NCBI GenBank assembly: GCA_027451445.1
Contig: DAIDJG010000063.1
Coordinates: forward strand, 1 to 42,397
Direction: 5' to 3'
Length of the DNA: 42,397 nucleotides
Origin: Singulisphaera sp.
Lineage (GTDB): Bacteria > Planctomycetota > Planctomycetia > Isosphaerales > Isosphaeraceae
Under the pieces are notes generated by a model that was not told where the DNA came from, did no database searches, and saw nothing but the letters and a program-made list of their open reading frames with translations. The translations under genes were made by a program, and so were the position numbers. This document shows, piece after piece, positions 1-7,340 of the stretch. The first letter of the stretch is position 1; every line of letters starts with the position of its first letter.

Positions 1-1
1 G

Positions 2-160
2 AAGCTCGACCGCACCGGAGGCGCGCTCCGGATAGGCGGCACGCAGGCCCGCGTCATGGCGGTCCTCGATCAGGTGCGCCTGCCGATGCTCCTGGAATGC
101 TATCCCACCGTTGACGAGGCGATCCTCGGCGCCTGGCCCGCGACGAGCAGCGTGGCCTGA
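2..160 (+). CDS. STAS-domain protein, C-terminal fragment
   Basis: Open from the left edge of the window to a TGA, giving about 52 residues: KLDRTGGALRIGG, then VMAVLDQVRLPMLLECYPTVDEAI. This matches the second half of a STAS domain (anti-sigma-factor antagonist, SpoIIAA-like). The family pattern is a short strand after a 'G-x-L' turn, a helix with the hydrophobic VxxVLxxxxL spacing, then a YxTxxEAI segment. The conserved phospho-acceptor serine, if present, would lie upstream of the window. Such proteins usually act in the cytoplasm by binding anti-sigma kinases or regulating phosphatases; the partner cannot be inferred here. The next gene converges on it after 16 bases. The family call is fairly secure; the function is inferred. 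Confidence 0.7.
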   Translation, partial: KLDRTGGALRIGGTQARVMAVLDQVRLPMLLECYPTVDEAILGAWPATSSVA

Positions 161-176
161 GACGAGCTATGAAACA

Positions 177-1412
177 TCATGGCTTCACGAACCACGTCTT
201 CGCGTGCGGGTCCTCTTCGAAGAACTTCAGGAGCATCTCCGCAACCTTCCGGCGACCGCTTTCGCTCGGGTGCGTCCCGTCGCCGGCGAGGTCCCGGCGC
301 TCCCAGACGAGTCCGTCGGTCTTGCGAGGCGTGGTGCCGTCGGCCCAGAGATAAGGCCCCCAGAGCAGGAGCGGTGCTTTGACGGTCCCCTTGGACGCGT
401 CGTGATTCAGGTCGGGGCTCCCGTTCATCTGGTCGCGGATCATCCAGCGAACCACCAGGTTGCCCTCATGGGCGTACGGCTCCGGGTTGAGCGGCGTGCT
501 GGCCCAGCCGGCGTAGATCCGGCCTGAGAGGTACGCGATCCGCAGGTTCGGAAAGCGTTGCTGGGCATTCTGCAGGAGGGCGGTGGTGTCCTTCTCCAGC
601 TTCTTGCCGTGCTCCTCAAGCGTACCCGTGGGACGGACGTTCGCGAGCTTCACCCAGATCACCTGGACCTGCTCGGGGCTGATTTTCGCGTTGGCGAGCC
701 GCCGGTCCGCCTCGGTCCAGGCGCGGCCCTGGGGATCGACCCACTGCGCCATGGCCTGACCACCTTGAGCACAGTCGACGATCGCCACGTTGGGCGACTT
801 CGCGGGATCGGCGTCGGCGAGCAACTTGAACGCCGAGTACTCCATGGTCGCGTTCGACATGCTGAGCGAAACCACGGCGATCTTGCCGTCGGGCGCCGGT
901 TGCCCCTGCGCATCACGCGGCACGATCTTGGCAGTTTCGGCCCTGGCGAGCGCTGCCAGTGCGGGGGGCGGCTCGTTGAGGCCACCGCCGTACAGGCCGC
1001 CGTCCTCACCTTTATAGGTATCGGTGGCGCTCATATCCGTAAGCGGTTTAATGCCCACGGACGGCTTACCCTCCAGCACGGGCACATTCGGGTTGTTGCC
1101 AGCCGTCGCGGATCTTCCCAGCCGCAGCGCCTGGAGCAACGGCCGGCCATTGCGAGGGTCGACCGTGACGGTCACGACTGTGCCCGGCTTGAGCTCTGCC
1201 GACTTGATGCCGTCGGACAGCTCTTTGCCGTCGGTGCCAAGAACCTTTACATCGTCGGCGATCGTCAGGTTCCGATCCTGACCGTTCGCGAATACGACCA
1301 TCTTGCGGTTTTCCGCGTCCACCTTCTTGATGGTGCCGACCGCTTCCAGCGCGAGCACGCTCCGGGCACAGAGGAGGAGACTCACCAACGTCGTCAGCAT
1401 GAGGGGGCGCAT
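177..1412 (-). CDS. Secreted SGNH/GDSL-like hydrolase-family protein
   Basis: About 411 residues. The fourth Met of the open frame is chosen as start because AAAGGA lies 8 bases before it; the first Met has its purine run touching the codon. The N-terminus is a signal peptide (MRPLMLTTLVSLLLCARSVLA). Residues about 22-100 resemble a small beta-rich domain (EAVGTIKKVDAENRKMVV, then VTVTVDPRNGRP). From about residue 178 the protein looks like an SGNH fold: VSLSMSN at 182-188 could carry the nucleophile, GGQAMAQW gives an oxyanion-type loop, and DGTHPSESG near 378 is the classic DxxH block V. Block I is atypical (SMSN, not GDSL), so activity on an ester is not assured. It lies 42 bases after the transhydrogenase gene on the same strand and could be co-transcribed. 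Confidence 0.65.
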   Translation of the reverse strand: MRPLMLTTLVSLLLCARSVLALEAVGTIKKVDAENRKMVVFANGQDRNLTIADDVKVLGTDGKELSDGIKSAELKPGTVVTVTVDPRNGRPLLQALRLGRSATAGNNPNVPVLEGKPSVGIKPLTDMSATDTYKGEDGGLYGGGLNEPPPALAALARAETAKIVPRDAQGQPAPDGKIAVVSLSMSNATMEYSAFKLLADADPAKSPNVAIVDCAQGGQAMAQWVDPQGRAWTEADRRLANAKISPEQVQVIWVKLANVRPTGTLEEHGKKLEKDTTALLQNAQQRFPNLRIAYLSGRIYAGWASTPLNPEPYAHEGNLVVRWMIRDQMNGSPDLNHDASKGTVKAPLLLWGPYLWADGTTPRKTDGLVWERRDLAGDGTHPSESGRRKVAEMLLKFFEEDPHAKTWFVKP

Positions 1413-1463
1413 CGTTCTCATCCTTTCATTGCAGAATCGACGGCATGCGTGCGGTGATCGTTG

Positions 1464-2741
1464 TTACCAGAGCGTCATCGAATCGAGGAAGATCTGCTTG
1501 AGGTCGGCTTCACTCGCGGGCCGAGGAGAGAGCTTGGTCACCCGGTGCTGCACGATCGTGCCAGCCACGAGGGCGTCGACGTCGTCGGGACCGTAACCGA
1601 CCGCTTTCAGACCATTGGGCATCCCGGTCTGCTGCATGAGCTTGATGATCGCACTCGCGAGCACCTCACCGGCATCATCGGGCCGAGCGCCGGCGACGTC
1701 GGCACCAAGCAGTCGCGCGGCGTCGAGGTGGCGCTGGGGATTCGCGGGCGCGGTGAAGCGAAAGACCGCGGGTGCATTCAGGATGACCGACATTCCGTGC
1801 GGGATCAGCGGGCGCTTCCCCGGATAGCCAGCGGGAACGAAGTCGCGGACCATCCCTGACACCGGATACGACATCCCATGCGGCAGGTGAACCCCTGCGT
1901 TCCCGAAGCCAATGCCGGCAAAGGTCGACGCCAGGAGCATCTGGCCCCTTGCCTCATCGTCGGTGGGATCGCTCATGGCGCGGACGAGGTAGCGAGCAAC
2001 CATCTCCATGGCCCGCATCGACCATACGTCGCTAATTGGGTTCGCCCCCTGGTAGGCCGGCCGCAGCCCAGGGTTCTCGGGTGCGGGCCGCTGATGAAAC
2101 GGCACAGCCGTAAGCGATTCCACTGCATGGCTCAACACATCGAGCCCCGCACACGCCGCCACCTGGGGAGGCAGGGTCCTGGTGTTGTCCGGGTCGATCA
2201 CGCCCAGCACCGGCCGGAGCGCCCGATGGGCAATCCCGGTCTTCGCGTGCAACGGCGTGTAGTCGAAGATCGCCACACCGGTTGTCTCGCTCCCGGTCCC
2301 TGCGGTCGTCGGCACCGCGATGAGCGGTTTCAACCGGCCAGGGACCGGCCGGCCCTGGCCCACCGGCGGATTTACATAAGTGAGCAGTTCCTCGGGAAAC
2401 GTAGCGTAGAGGTTGGCCGCCTTGGCCGTATCCATGCTCGAGCCGCCGCCCACCGCGACGTAGCCGTCGAACTTCCCATCCCGCGCAAATGCGATGGCTT
2501 CGAGAAACGAGGCGTCCGTCGGCTCCACCCGAACCCGGTCGAACAGCACGGCATCGAGCCCGGCCTTCCGCAGACCTTCAAGCACCGTGGCCACCGCTGC
2601 GCCACCGGCCAGGTAGGGGTCGGTCACCACCAACACCCGGCGCACGCCCCACTGGCTCATGTCGTGCCCGACCTCGCGCGAAACCCCCGGCCCATACTTG
2701 ATGCTCGAGGTGTCCATCGTGAAGGCCGATTCGTACTGCAT
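1464..2741 (-). CDS. Hydroxyacid-oxoacid transhydrogenase (iron-containing alcohol dehydrogenase family)
   Basis: 425 residues. The start is an internal Met preceded by GGTGGAG; the 48 codons upstream in the open frame are low-complexity and unlike the family. The sequence follows animal ADHFE1 almost throughout: an AF-M-x-SxI-YG-GV opening, VRVEPTDASFLEAI, GGGSSMDTAKAANLY at about 98-112 (NAD-binding loop), PTTAGTGSETTGVAIFDY, and a C-terminal RVTKLSPRP. Metal ligands of the family are visible: D201 and H205 in LDVLSHAVES, H288 in GVHLPHGMSY, H315 in IPHGMSV. ADHFE1 couples oxidation of 4-hydroxybutyrate to reduction of 2-oxoglutarate using tightly bound NAD. The same cytoplasmic reaction is inferred here, though other hydroxyacids are possible. 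Its promoter should lie in the 252 bases upstream. Confidence 0.85.
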   Translation of the reverse strand: MQYESAFTMDTSSIKYGPGVSREVGHDMSQWGVRRVLVVTDPYLAGGAAVATVLEGLRKAGLDAVLFDRVRVEPTDASFLEAIAFARDGKFDGYVAVGGGSSMDTAKAANLYATFPEELLTYVNPPVGQGRPVPGRLKPLIAVPTTAGTGSETTGVAIFDYTPLHAKTGIAHRALRPVLGVIDPDNTRTLPPQVAACAGLDVLSHAVESLTAVPFHQRPAPENPGLRPAYQGANPISDVWSMRAMEMVARYLVRAMSDPTDDEARGQMLLASTFAGIGFGNAGVHLPHGMSYPVSGMVRDFVPAGYPGKRPLIPHGMSVILNAPAVFRFTAPANPQRHLDAARLLGADVAGARPDDAGEVLASAIIKLMQQTGMPNGLKAVGYGPDDVDALVAGTIVQHRVTKLSPRPASEADLKQIFLDSMTLW

Positions 2742-2993
2742 CGACGTGTCTCCACCCTGGGGAAGTGTCGCGCCGGCTCCGTACGGTCGACCGCCGGATG
2801 CGGACGCCGCGGACCGAGCGCACCCCATCATACGGATCGTTGTCCGCGCAGCGAGGGTGGTGGGCGGAATTTGAGACGCTACCAACGGTCAGCGAAGGAG
2901 CGGAAACATGTCAGCGCAAGAAGCACGTGCGCCAGGCCGTCTTCGGTTAGGCGGCACACGATCGCCGCGTCCCGCGCCTCTGATCCGCCTCGC

Positions 2994-4001
2994 TCAGCGC
3001 CTCGTGTTCCCGGTCTGGCCGGCGCGGGAGACGGCTGGCCAGGTGGTCGGAGTCGGGGGCGAGATCGAGGCAACGCGGTCACCGCCGAGGCACTGGGCCT
3101 TGATCAGGGCGGCGGTCGCGAGGGCGATCAAGGCCGGACCGTCGTGGGCGTTGCTCGGATAGCTGGCGACGCCGACCGAAACGGTCAACGCGGGTCCGTC
3201 GGGCATCGAGCCGCGCGCCGCGATGGTCGCACGGACGGCCTCACCCACGACGAGGGCGTCGCCCGGAGCCGCACCGACCAGGAGGGCAACGAGGTGGTCG
3301 TCGTCGAGCCGGGCGACGACGTCGCCGGCGCGCAGGGTCTTCACGATCGTCAAGCCGGCGTGTTCCACGGCCGCGCTGGCCTGGGCGGCGCCTCCCGTTC
3401 GTTCGAGCGACGGCAGACGGTCCACGGCGACGCATAGCAGCGAGAGCGGCTCCCGGTAGCGCTGGGATTGGGCCAGGGAGTACGGCAGCATGGTCGTGAA
3501 GAAGGCCTCATCGCGCAAAGGCGAGACGGTCTCCGAGAGCGACTCGGCGTGCAGAATGCGAACGGGCCGGCGCCCTCGACGGGCGGCCGCCGCCAGGGTG
3601 CAAAGCGTCGTCAGCCGGCGCACCACGCGGGCCGGCCAGGGCGTTGCCGTGCGTGCAGTGACCCGGAGAAGCCCCTGCAACTGGTCACCACACCGAAGCG
3701 GCAATTTCAGAACGGCCGGCGCGGGCGCACCCTCCGGATGCGGGGTCGTGTCCGGCACCGAGGGCCAGGTGGCCACACACGTCACGGCGGGCTCGCGCTC
3801 CCACGAATCTTCGGTGTCGGTCTCCCAACGCGGCGTCACGCCCACGAAGAGCTCCGCACGGGCGGCCCCGGAAAGGCGCACGGCATGCCGCACGAGAGCC
3901 TCCTCGAGTTCGCCCGGCTCGACGATCGACTCAACCTGAGAGGCGAACTTGTGCAGGGGTTCGTCGCCCGGCAACAGACGATCGAGCGCCTCGGCCGCCA
4001 T
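2994..4001 (-). CDS. GAF-like plus degenerate GGDEF domain protein
   Basis: 335 residues from an ATG preceded by GGGGTGG; a longer frame would begin at 4112 but has no ribosome-binding site and adds a basic, low-complexity leader. Residues about 15-140 look like a GAF-type sensory domain (LHKFASQVESIVEPGELEEALVRHAVRL split by loops, then LPLRCGDQLQGLLRV). Residues about 165-310 follow the GGDEF fold: an LSLLCVAVDRL strand with the first acidic position, GDVVARLDDDHLVALL, and TVSVGVASYPSNAHDGPALIALATAAL. The signature (R)GG(D/E)EF is replaced by RLDDDHL at 231-237, so diguanylate cyclase activity is unlikely and a binding or scaffold role is more plausible. No signal peptide or membrane segment. 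It is divergent from the lipoprotein gene to its right. Confidence 0.65.
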   Translation of the reverse strand: MAAEALDRLLPGDEPLHKFASQVESIVEPGELEEALVRHAVRLSGAARAELFVGVTPRWETDTEDSWEREPAVTCVATWPSVPDTTPHPEGAPAPAVLKLPLRCGDQLQGLLRVTARTATPWPARVVRRLTTLCTLAAAARRGRRPVRILHAESLSETVSPLRDEAFFTTMLPYSLAQSQRYREPLSLLCVAVDRLPSLERTGGAAQASAAVEHAGLTIVKTLRAGDVVARLDDDHLVALLVGAAPGDALVVGEAVRATIAARGSMPDGPALTVSVGVASYPSNAHDGPALIALATAALIKAQCLGGDRVASISPPTPTTWPAVSRAGQTGNTRR

Positions 4002-4447
4002 GATCAGCCACCCCGTGTTACGCCGCCGTTTGCTTTTGGATGCGGCTCCACGCGTTGGGTGGTTGTGGGGCAAGAAGTGGAGCTTGCGCGAAACCTTGGC
4101 GATTTGAGACATGGCGGTTCGTGGCTTTGGGGGGACGTCGGGGCCTACACGGTCCTCACTCAACGCGTGCACCCCGGACATCGACGCGCGTCGGCGAGTG
4201 GAATCCAAAGGCAACGTAGGCCATGTTCGCAATTCTCGTCGGATCGGCCTTGCCACAATGGACGAAAATTGGCACCATCCCGCGCCGACCCGGGGGCCGC
4301 AAGGGGCGAAGTCCCGTGGAAAACGCCCTGCCCGCACGTCTTCAGAGGCCCAGTCGGTCCGATTCCGGCCCCAGAAACGTAATTCCTTTCTTCAGCTCTT
4401 GGGGTTGGCGGAGTTCTGCCAGGCGACTCGGTGACGAGGCACTGCTC
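4002..4447. other. Divergent intergenic region
   Basis: About 446 bases between the leftward GAF/GGDEF gene and the rightward lipoprotein gene. It must hold promoters for both, but no confident -35/-10 pair, riboswitch or terminator was seen. The right-hand 60 bases (4375-4440) are the least GC-rich part and the likeliest promoter for the lipoprotein. Confidence 0.4.
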
Positions 4448-5038
4448 ATGAGGCGTGTCAGGCGAATTGCGCTTCAAATCGTGGCGCCAACCTTGCTGGC
4501 GTTGGCTGGCTGTGCCGAGCTCTCGCAGAGCATCACGGCACTGGTCGCCCCTCGGCCACCGGTCGAGAACCCGCTGCTCGTCCCTACGGGGGACTTTGAA
4601 GCGGTCTGGTTCGCGTGTGTCAAAGCGCTCAACCAACACTTCATCATCGCGTACGAGAACCGGCTGTCGCGCAAGATCGTGACACAACCCAAACTCGGCG
4701 GGACCCTGCTGGAGCCGTGGGAAGGGGACTCCGTAACGCTCGAGCAACGCTTTGAGTCGACCTTGCAGACGATCCGGCGCCATGCCGTGGTCACCGTAAA
4801 CCCCGCCCCCGGCGGCGGTTTCCTGGTGGAAGTCCAGGTGATCAAGGAGCTCGAAGACCTGGTCAAGCCCGAGAAGGCCCAGACCGGCCGCGCGGTGTTC
4901 AACAACGACTTCCCCGTGAATCGCAGTCGCGAGATCGTCGGCCCGGTCCCCGCCCCCATTCAGTACATCAACCGGGGACGCGATAACGATTTGGAAAGCA
5001 AGATCTTACGGCGAATTCGCGAGGGACTGTTTCTGTGA
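4448..5038 (+). CDS. Small lipoprotein of unknown function
   Basis: 196 residues from an ATG preceded by GACGAGG; the upstream extension of the open frame is arginine- and proline-rich and not credible. The N-terminus MRRVRRIALQIV followed by a hydrophobic stretch and LALAGC is a clear type II signal peptide, with the lipidated Cys at about residue 22. The mature part has alternating strands and helices (FEAVWFACVKALNQHFIIAYENRLS, then QPKLGGTLLEPWEG and FLVEVQVIKELEDL), consistent with a compact periplasmic or membrane-anchored domain. The C-terminus LESKILRRIREGLFL is a likely amphipathic helix. I recognise no enzyme motif. Similar short lipoproteins without assigned function are common in planctomycetes; that comparison is from memory. 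Confidence 0.75.
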   Translation: MRRVRRIALQIVAPTLLALAGCAELSQSITALVAPRPPVENPLLVPTGDFEAVWFACVKALNQHFIIAYENRLSRKIVTQPKLGGTLLEPWEGDSVTLEQRFESTLQTIRRHAVVTVNPAPGGGFLVEVQVIKELEDLVKPEKAQTGRAVFNNDFPVNRSREIVGPVPAPIQYINRGRDNDLESKILRRIREGLFL

Positions 5039-5377
5039 GTGGATGGAAGATGGCAAATGCAAAATGGTGCATGCAAAATGGCAAATTCAGAATGGGAGAC
5101 AGTGGATGCGAGTGTTCACACTAACGATGCGATGCCGTCACCCTTCTCAGGCGTCTTGCATCTGACATCTTCACATTTGCCATAACCCAATTCTATTTCG
5201 GAACTTACGACAAGGTTAGCACGGCCGCCCCCCGGCGGAAACAAAGCACTCCAGACGGCACGTGCGCGCGGCAGCGTGTCGGGTCAGGTTCGGCATCCTT
5301 GCGCGCGGAGGCCGCGTCTTGCGCGAGGGGCGGGGTCAGGATTAGGCTGGACGTTAGCGCTTCACCGTCGAAGCGGC
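5039..5377. other. Intergenic region with TGCAAA-rich inverted repeat
   Basis: No gene seen. The left half contains several copies of a GCAAA(A)TG motif and the right half carries it in reverse complement. The last 160 bases are GC-rich, with no recognisable terminator for either converging gene. Confidence 0.5.
5043..5185. repeat. TGCAAA-type interspersed inverted repeat
   Basis: Positions 5050-5059 read ATGGCAAATG and 5174-5183 read its exact reverse complement. Between 5051 and 5090 the word GCAAA recurs four times (GGCAAATGCAAAATGG, ATGCAAAATGGCAAA). The A-rich composition contrasts with the flanking genes. Tandem and inverted TGCAAA arrays of this kind occur between genes in some planctomycetes and cyanobacteria (general knowledge); a related TTGCA cluster occurs at 23704-23736. 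Confidence 0.5.
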
Positions 5378-5959
5378 TTAGTTGGCGTTAAACGTCCAGT
5401 AGGCGCCCATGCCGGCGATCCCGATCCAGCGGATCGAGGGATCGAGCAAGGCAGCGCGGTGAGCGGGCGAGGCCATCCACATCCCGGGGACGGACGCGTA
5501 GTTCCCCATCGCCGAATTCTGCCGGCGAGCAGGGCCCATCACATGGTGACCCATTCCATAGGCATTCTGATGGGTGTTGTTGACATTCGCCCAGTTCGCC
5601 AGGTTCGGGTCGTACCCGACCGGGCCCAGGCCGTAAGACGCACGCGTGGCGTTCAGCCAGTTGGTGAACCCGTAAGGATCCGTCGAGACCACCGGAGCCG
5701 CCGACCTCGCGGGTTGCGCGGCCGCCGGGGCGGGCTTCGCCGGCTGAGCGGCGGGCTTTGCAGGTTGAGCCGGAGCCGCAACCGGTGTAGCCGGCTTAGC
5801 AGCCGCAGCCGTTGCAGCCACTGGAGTAACCGCCGGCGCCGCGGCGGCCACAGGAGCGGGATGTTGAGCATGGCCCGTGCGGGACAACCCCAGCGCGGCC
5901 ATCGTCAGCAGAGCCATCGTCGCTACGAGACTCGGTTTGAAGAAATTGAAATACGTCAA
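5378..5959 (-). CDS. Secreted CAP (SCP/PR1)-domain protein with Ala/Pro linker
   Basis: 193 residues. The start is TTG, chosen because AGGAG sits 9 bases upstream; the next ATG lies inside the signal peptide. Residues 1-31 form a signal peptide (hydrophobic core VATMALLTMAALGL, then GHA). Residues about 35-95 are a low-complexity linker of PAKPA, AAQPAKPA and AAPAV repeats. Residues about 97-193 are a short CAP domain: NWLNATRASYGLGPVGYDPNLANWA, then MGHHVMGPARRQNSAMGNY, SPAHRAALLDPSIRWIGI and a final YWTFN strand. Two family His positions appear to be present (MGHH, PAH). Function is probably extracellular or cell-wall related; CAP proteins bind lipids or peptides or act as proteases, and nothing here decides which. 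The gene appears monocistronic. Confidence 0.8.
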   Translation of the reverse strand: MTYFNFFKPSLVATMALLTMAALGLSRTGHAQHPAPVAAAAPAVTPVAATAAAAKPATPVAAPAQPAKPAAQPAKPAPAAAQPARSAAPVVSTDPYGFTNWLNATRASYGLGPVGYDPNLANWANVNNTHQNAYGMGHHVMGPARRQNSAMGNYASVPGMWMASPAHRAALLDPSIRWIGIAGMGAYWTFNAN

Positions 5960-6587
5960 TGCACAAGTCTCCTGAGAGAACCGTGGGACGTGATCGCAAC
6001 GGTACGAGCACCTGCTCCATTACCACGTGAATCTAGACTCATGACCGGCCGAACCGGCATGACCCCCATACGTGGCCTTCCCACGTCGCGTTGCCAAGAT
6101 GGGATGTCGGTTCTGGAAATGCAAGAGATATTTCCTGAAACGCAAAAAAAATTACACAAGGTCTGGATCCCCCGCGCTTTGGGAAGCGACGGTTCCACGT
6201 TCGCTTGCACTTACGAAACGAGGATCATTTTGTACGTCAGAGGCGTCAACGAGCAGGATATCCTGCACTTCCTCGGACTGTCACAGTAGCGCTCGCCTGC
6301 GTGTCGCTCAGCGCGTCATCAAAACCGCCAAGTAGCGGGATTCCCGCGGTAAACGGCCTATCGAGACAGCCTTTCGGGCCTTTCCTGGGATTGCACCGTG
6401 ACGCGAGCCGTGCTGACATGGCCGCCCGCGAGCGTCTCAGGCGACGCGTGGCCTTCGGGCTCAGCAACGACGCAAGCTGAACCCTCGGACGGGTGTCCGC
6501 GTGATACAGTTCACCGAGATTACGCCAGTTTCCGCTTGTGGTTGTCCCGCATCGGTAACAAGGCTCGGGAGCGCATCGAACGCAGCT
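5960..6587. other. Intergenic region without a recognised gene
   Basis: About 628 bases between two leftward genes. Open frames on both strands are short or compositionally implausible. 6110-6170 is AT-rich (an A8 run near 6144-6151) and could hold the promoter of the leftward CAP-domain gene. No hairpin with a T tract was found for the DUF2071 gene to the right. Confidence 0.4.
5969..5973 (-). promoter_or_regulatory. Shine-Dalgarno AGGAG supporting a TTG start
   Basis: AGGAG on the minus strand, nine bases before the TTG codon at 5959-5957 of the CAP-domain gene. It decides the start, because no ATG or GTG in frame upstream has such a site. Confidence 0.6.
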
Positions 6588-7340
6588 CTAACGAATTCGT
6601 TGGAGCCCGAAGACCTCGACGTCGACCCCCGTTGCGAAGTGGGCTAGCGGAGCCTCGGGGGGCCGGGTCAAACCGGCGGCGGCGATCAGGCTTTCCTCGA
6701 GTGTGAGGACTTCGGCGGGTTGAAGTGGGTAGGGGGTATGGTGGACCTGGCCTCGAAAGAGCCGGCCGCGCGCGGTCGCATACAGAAAATAGCGCTCGGC
6801 CAGAAAGTGCTCCAGCGTACCAACCTGCGCTACCGCTACGATTCCCCGAGGTACCATCTCCACCGCACATTCCGCCGGTCGAGGGCCAGGCCAGAGCCGT
6901 CGCGAGCCGTACGCCACAGAGGCGGGCGTTCGTGTTAGCCGCATCTGGGCGAAGTGATAAGGAAGGTGAAACGACGCCCTGGCCGCCAGCACGGCCACGC
7001 GGTTGGCGGCGTCGAGGCTGAAAAACCAGACACCCGGGTCGCGCCCCTCGACATGGACGTACGTTCTCACATTGGTCTCGTGAAAATTCGAGAGCCACCG
7101 AACCGCCGGCAGTCCTTCCGGCCGCACTCCCACCATCGTGAACGGCACGAGACCGATGAAGGCCCGGCCCTCGTACAGGTCGAGCGTCAGGCCCGGCGGT
7201 AAGTGCGGACGGAGTTGGTCGGGGGCGAGTTCCCAGTGGAGAAAGGTCAAATCCCGCCAGCTCTGGCGCATGACGACCTTTCGCTCCGGCCGTCGCGTGG
7301 GAGCCAGGCGGTCGATGGAATCGGCAGCGTTCCCGCTCAC
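6588..7340 (-). CDS. DUF2071 (YqjF-like) protein
   Basis: 250 residues. It begins at a GTG overlapping the stop of the upstream gene (GTGA), so the two are translationally coupled; an ATG 23 codons later with AAAGG is a possible alternative. It follows DUF2071 closely: MRQSWRDLTFLHWELAPDQL, then RPHLPPGLTLDLYEGRAFIGLVPF, a VRWLSNFHETNVRTYV segment (the family's conserved F-E-N-R-Y motif), GVWFFSLDAANRVAV, and a C-terminal RLFRGQVHHTPYPLQPAEVL. The family adopts an acetoacetate-decarboxylase-like fold, but its reaction is not established. No signal peptide, so it is cytoplasmic. Coupling to a periplasmic redoxin/monooxygenase gene is notable but does not reveal the function. Confidence 0.85.
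   Translation of the reverse strand: MSGNAADSIDRLAPTRRPERKVVMRQSWRDLTFLHWELAPDQLRPHLPPGLTLDLYEGRAFIGLVPFTMVGVRPEGLPAVRWLSNFHETNVRTYVHVEGRDPGVWFFSLDAANRVAVLAARASFHLPYHFAQMRLTRTPASVAYGSRRLWPGPRPAECAVEMVPRGIVAVAQVGTLEHFLAERYFLYATARGRLFRGQVHHTPYPLQPAEVLTLEESLIAAAGLTRPPEAPLAHFATGVDVEVFGLQRIR

Noticed and set aside
558-1457. Plus-strand open frame of 299 codons across the SGNH-like gene
   Set aside because: Antisense to a gene with signal peptide and motifs; histidine/arginine-rich composition typical of a GC-driven shadow frame.
2741-2885. 48-codon N-terminal extension of the transhydrogenase
   Set aside because: It has no family similarity, and the internal ATG has GGAG at a good distance.
1878-3437. 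Plus-strand open frame of 519 codons
   Set aside because: It crosses two leftward genes and their promoter, and is antisense to the clear transhydrogenase.
5276-6289. Plus-strand open frame of 337 codons
   Set aside because: Arginine/glycine/serine-rich antisense of the CAP-domain Ala/Pro linker; no domain or ribosome-binding site.
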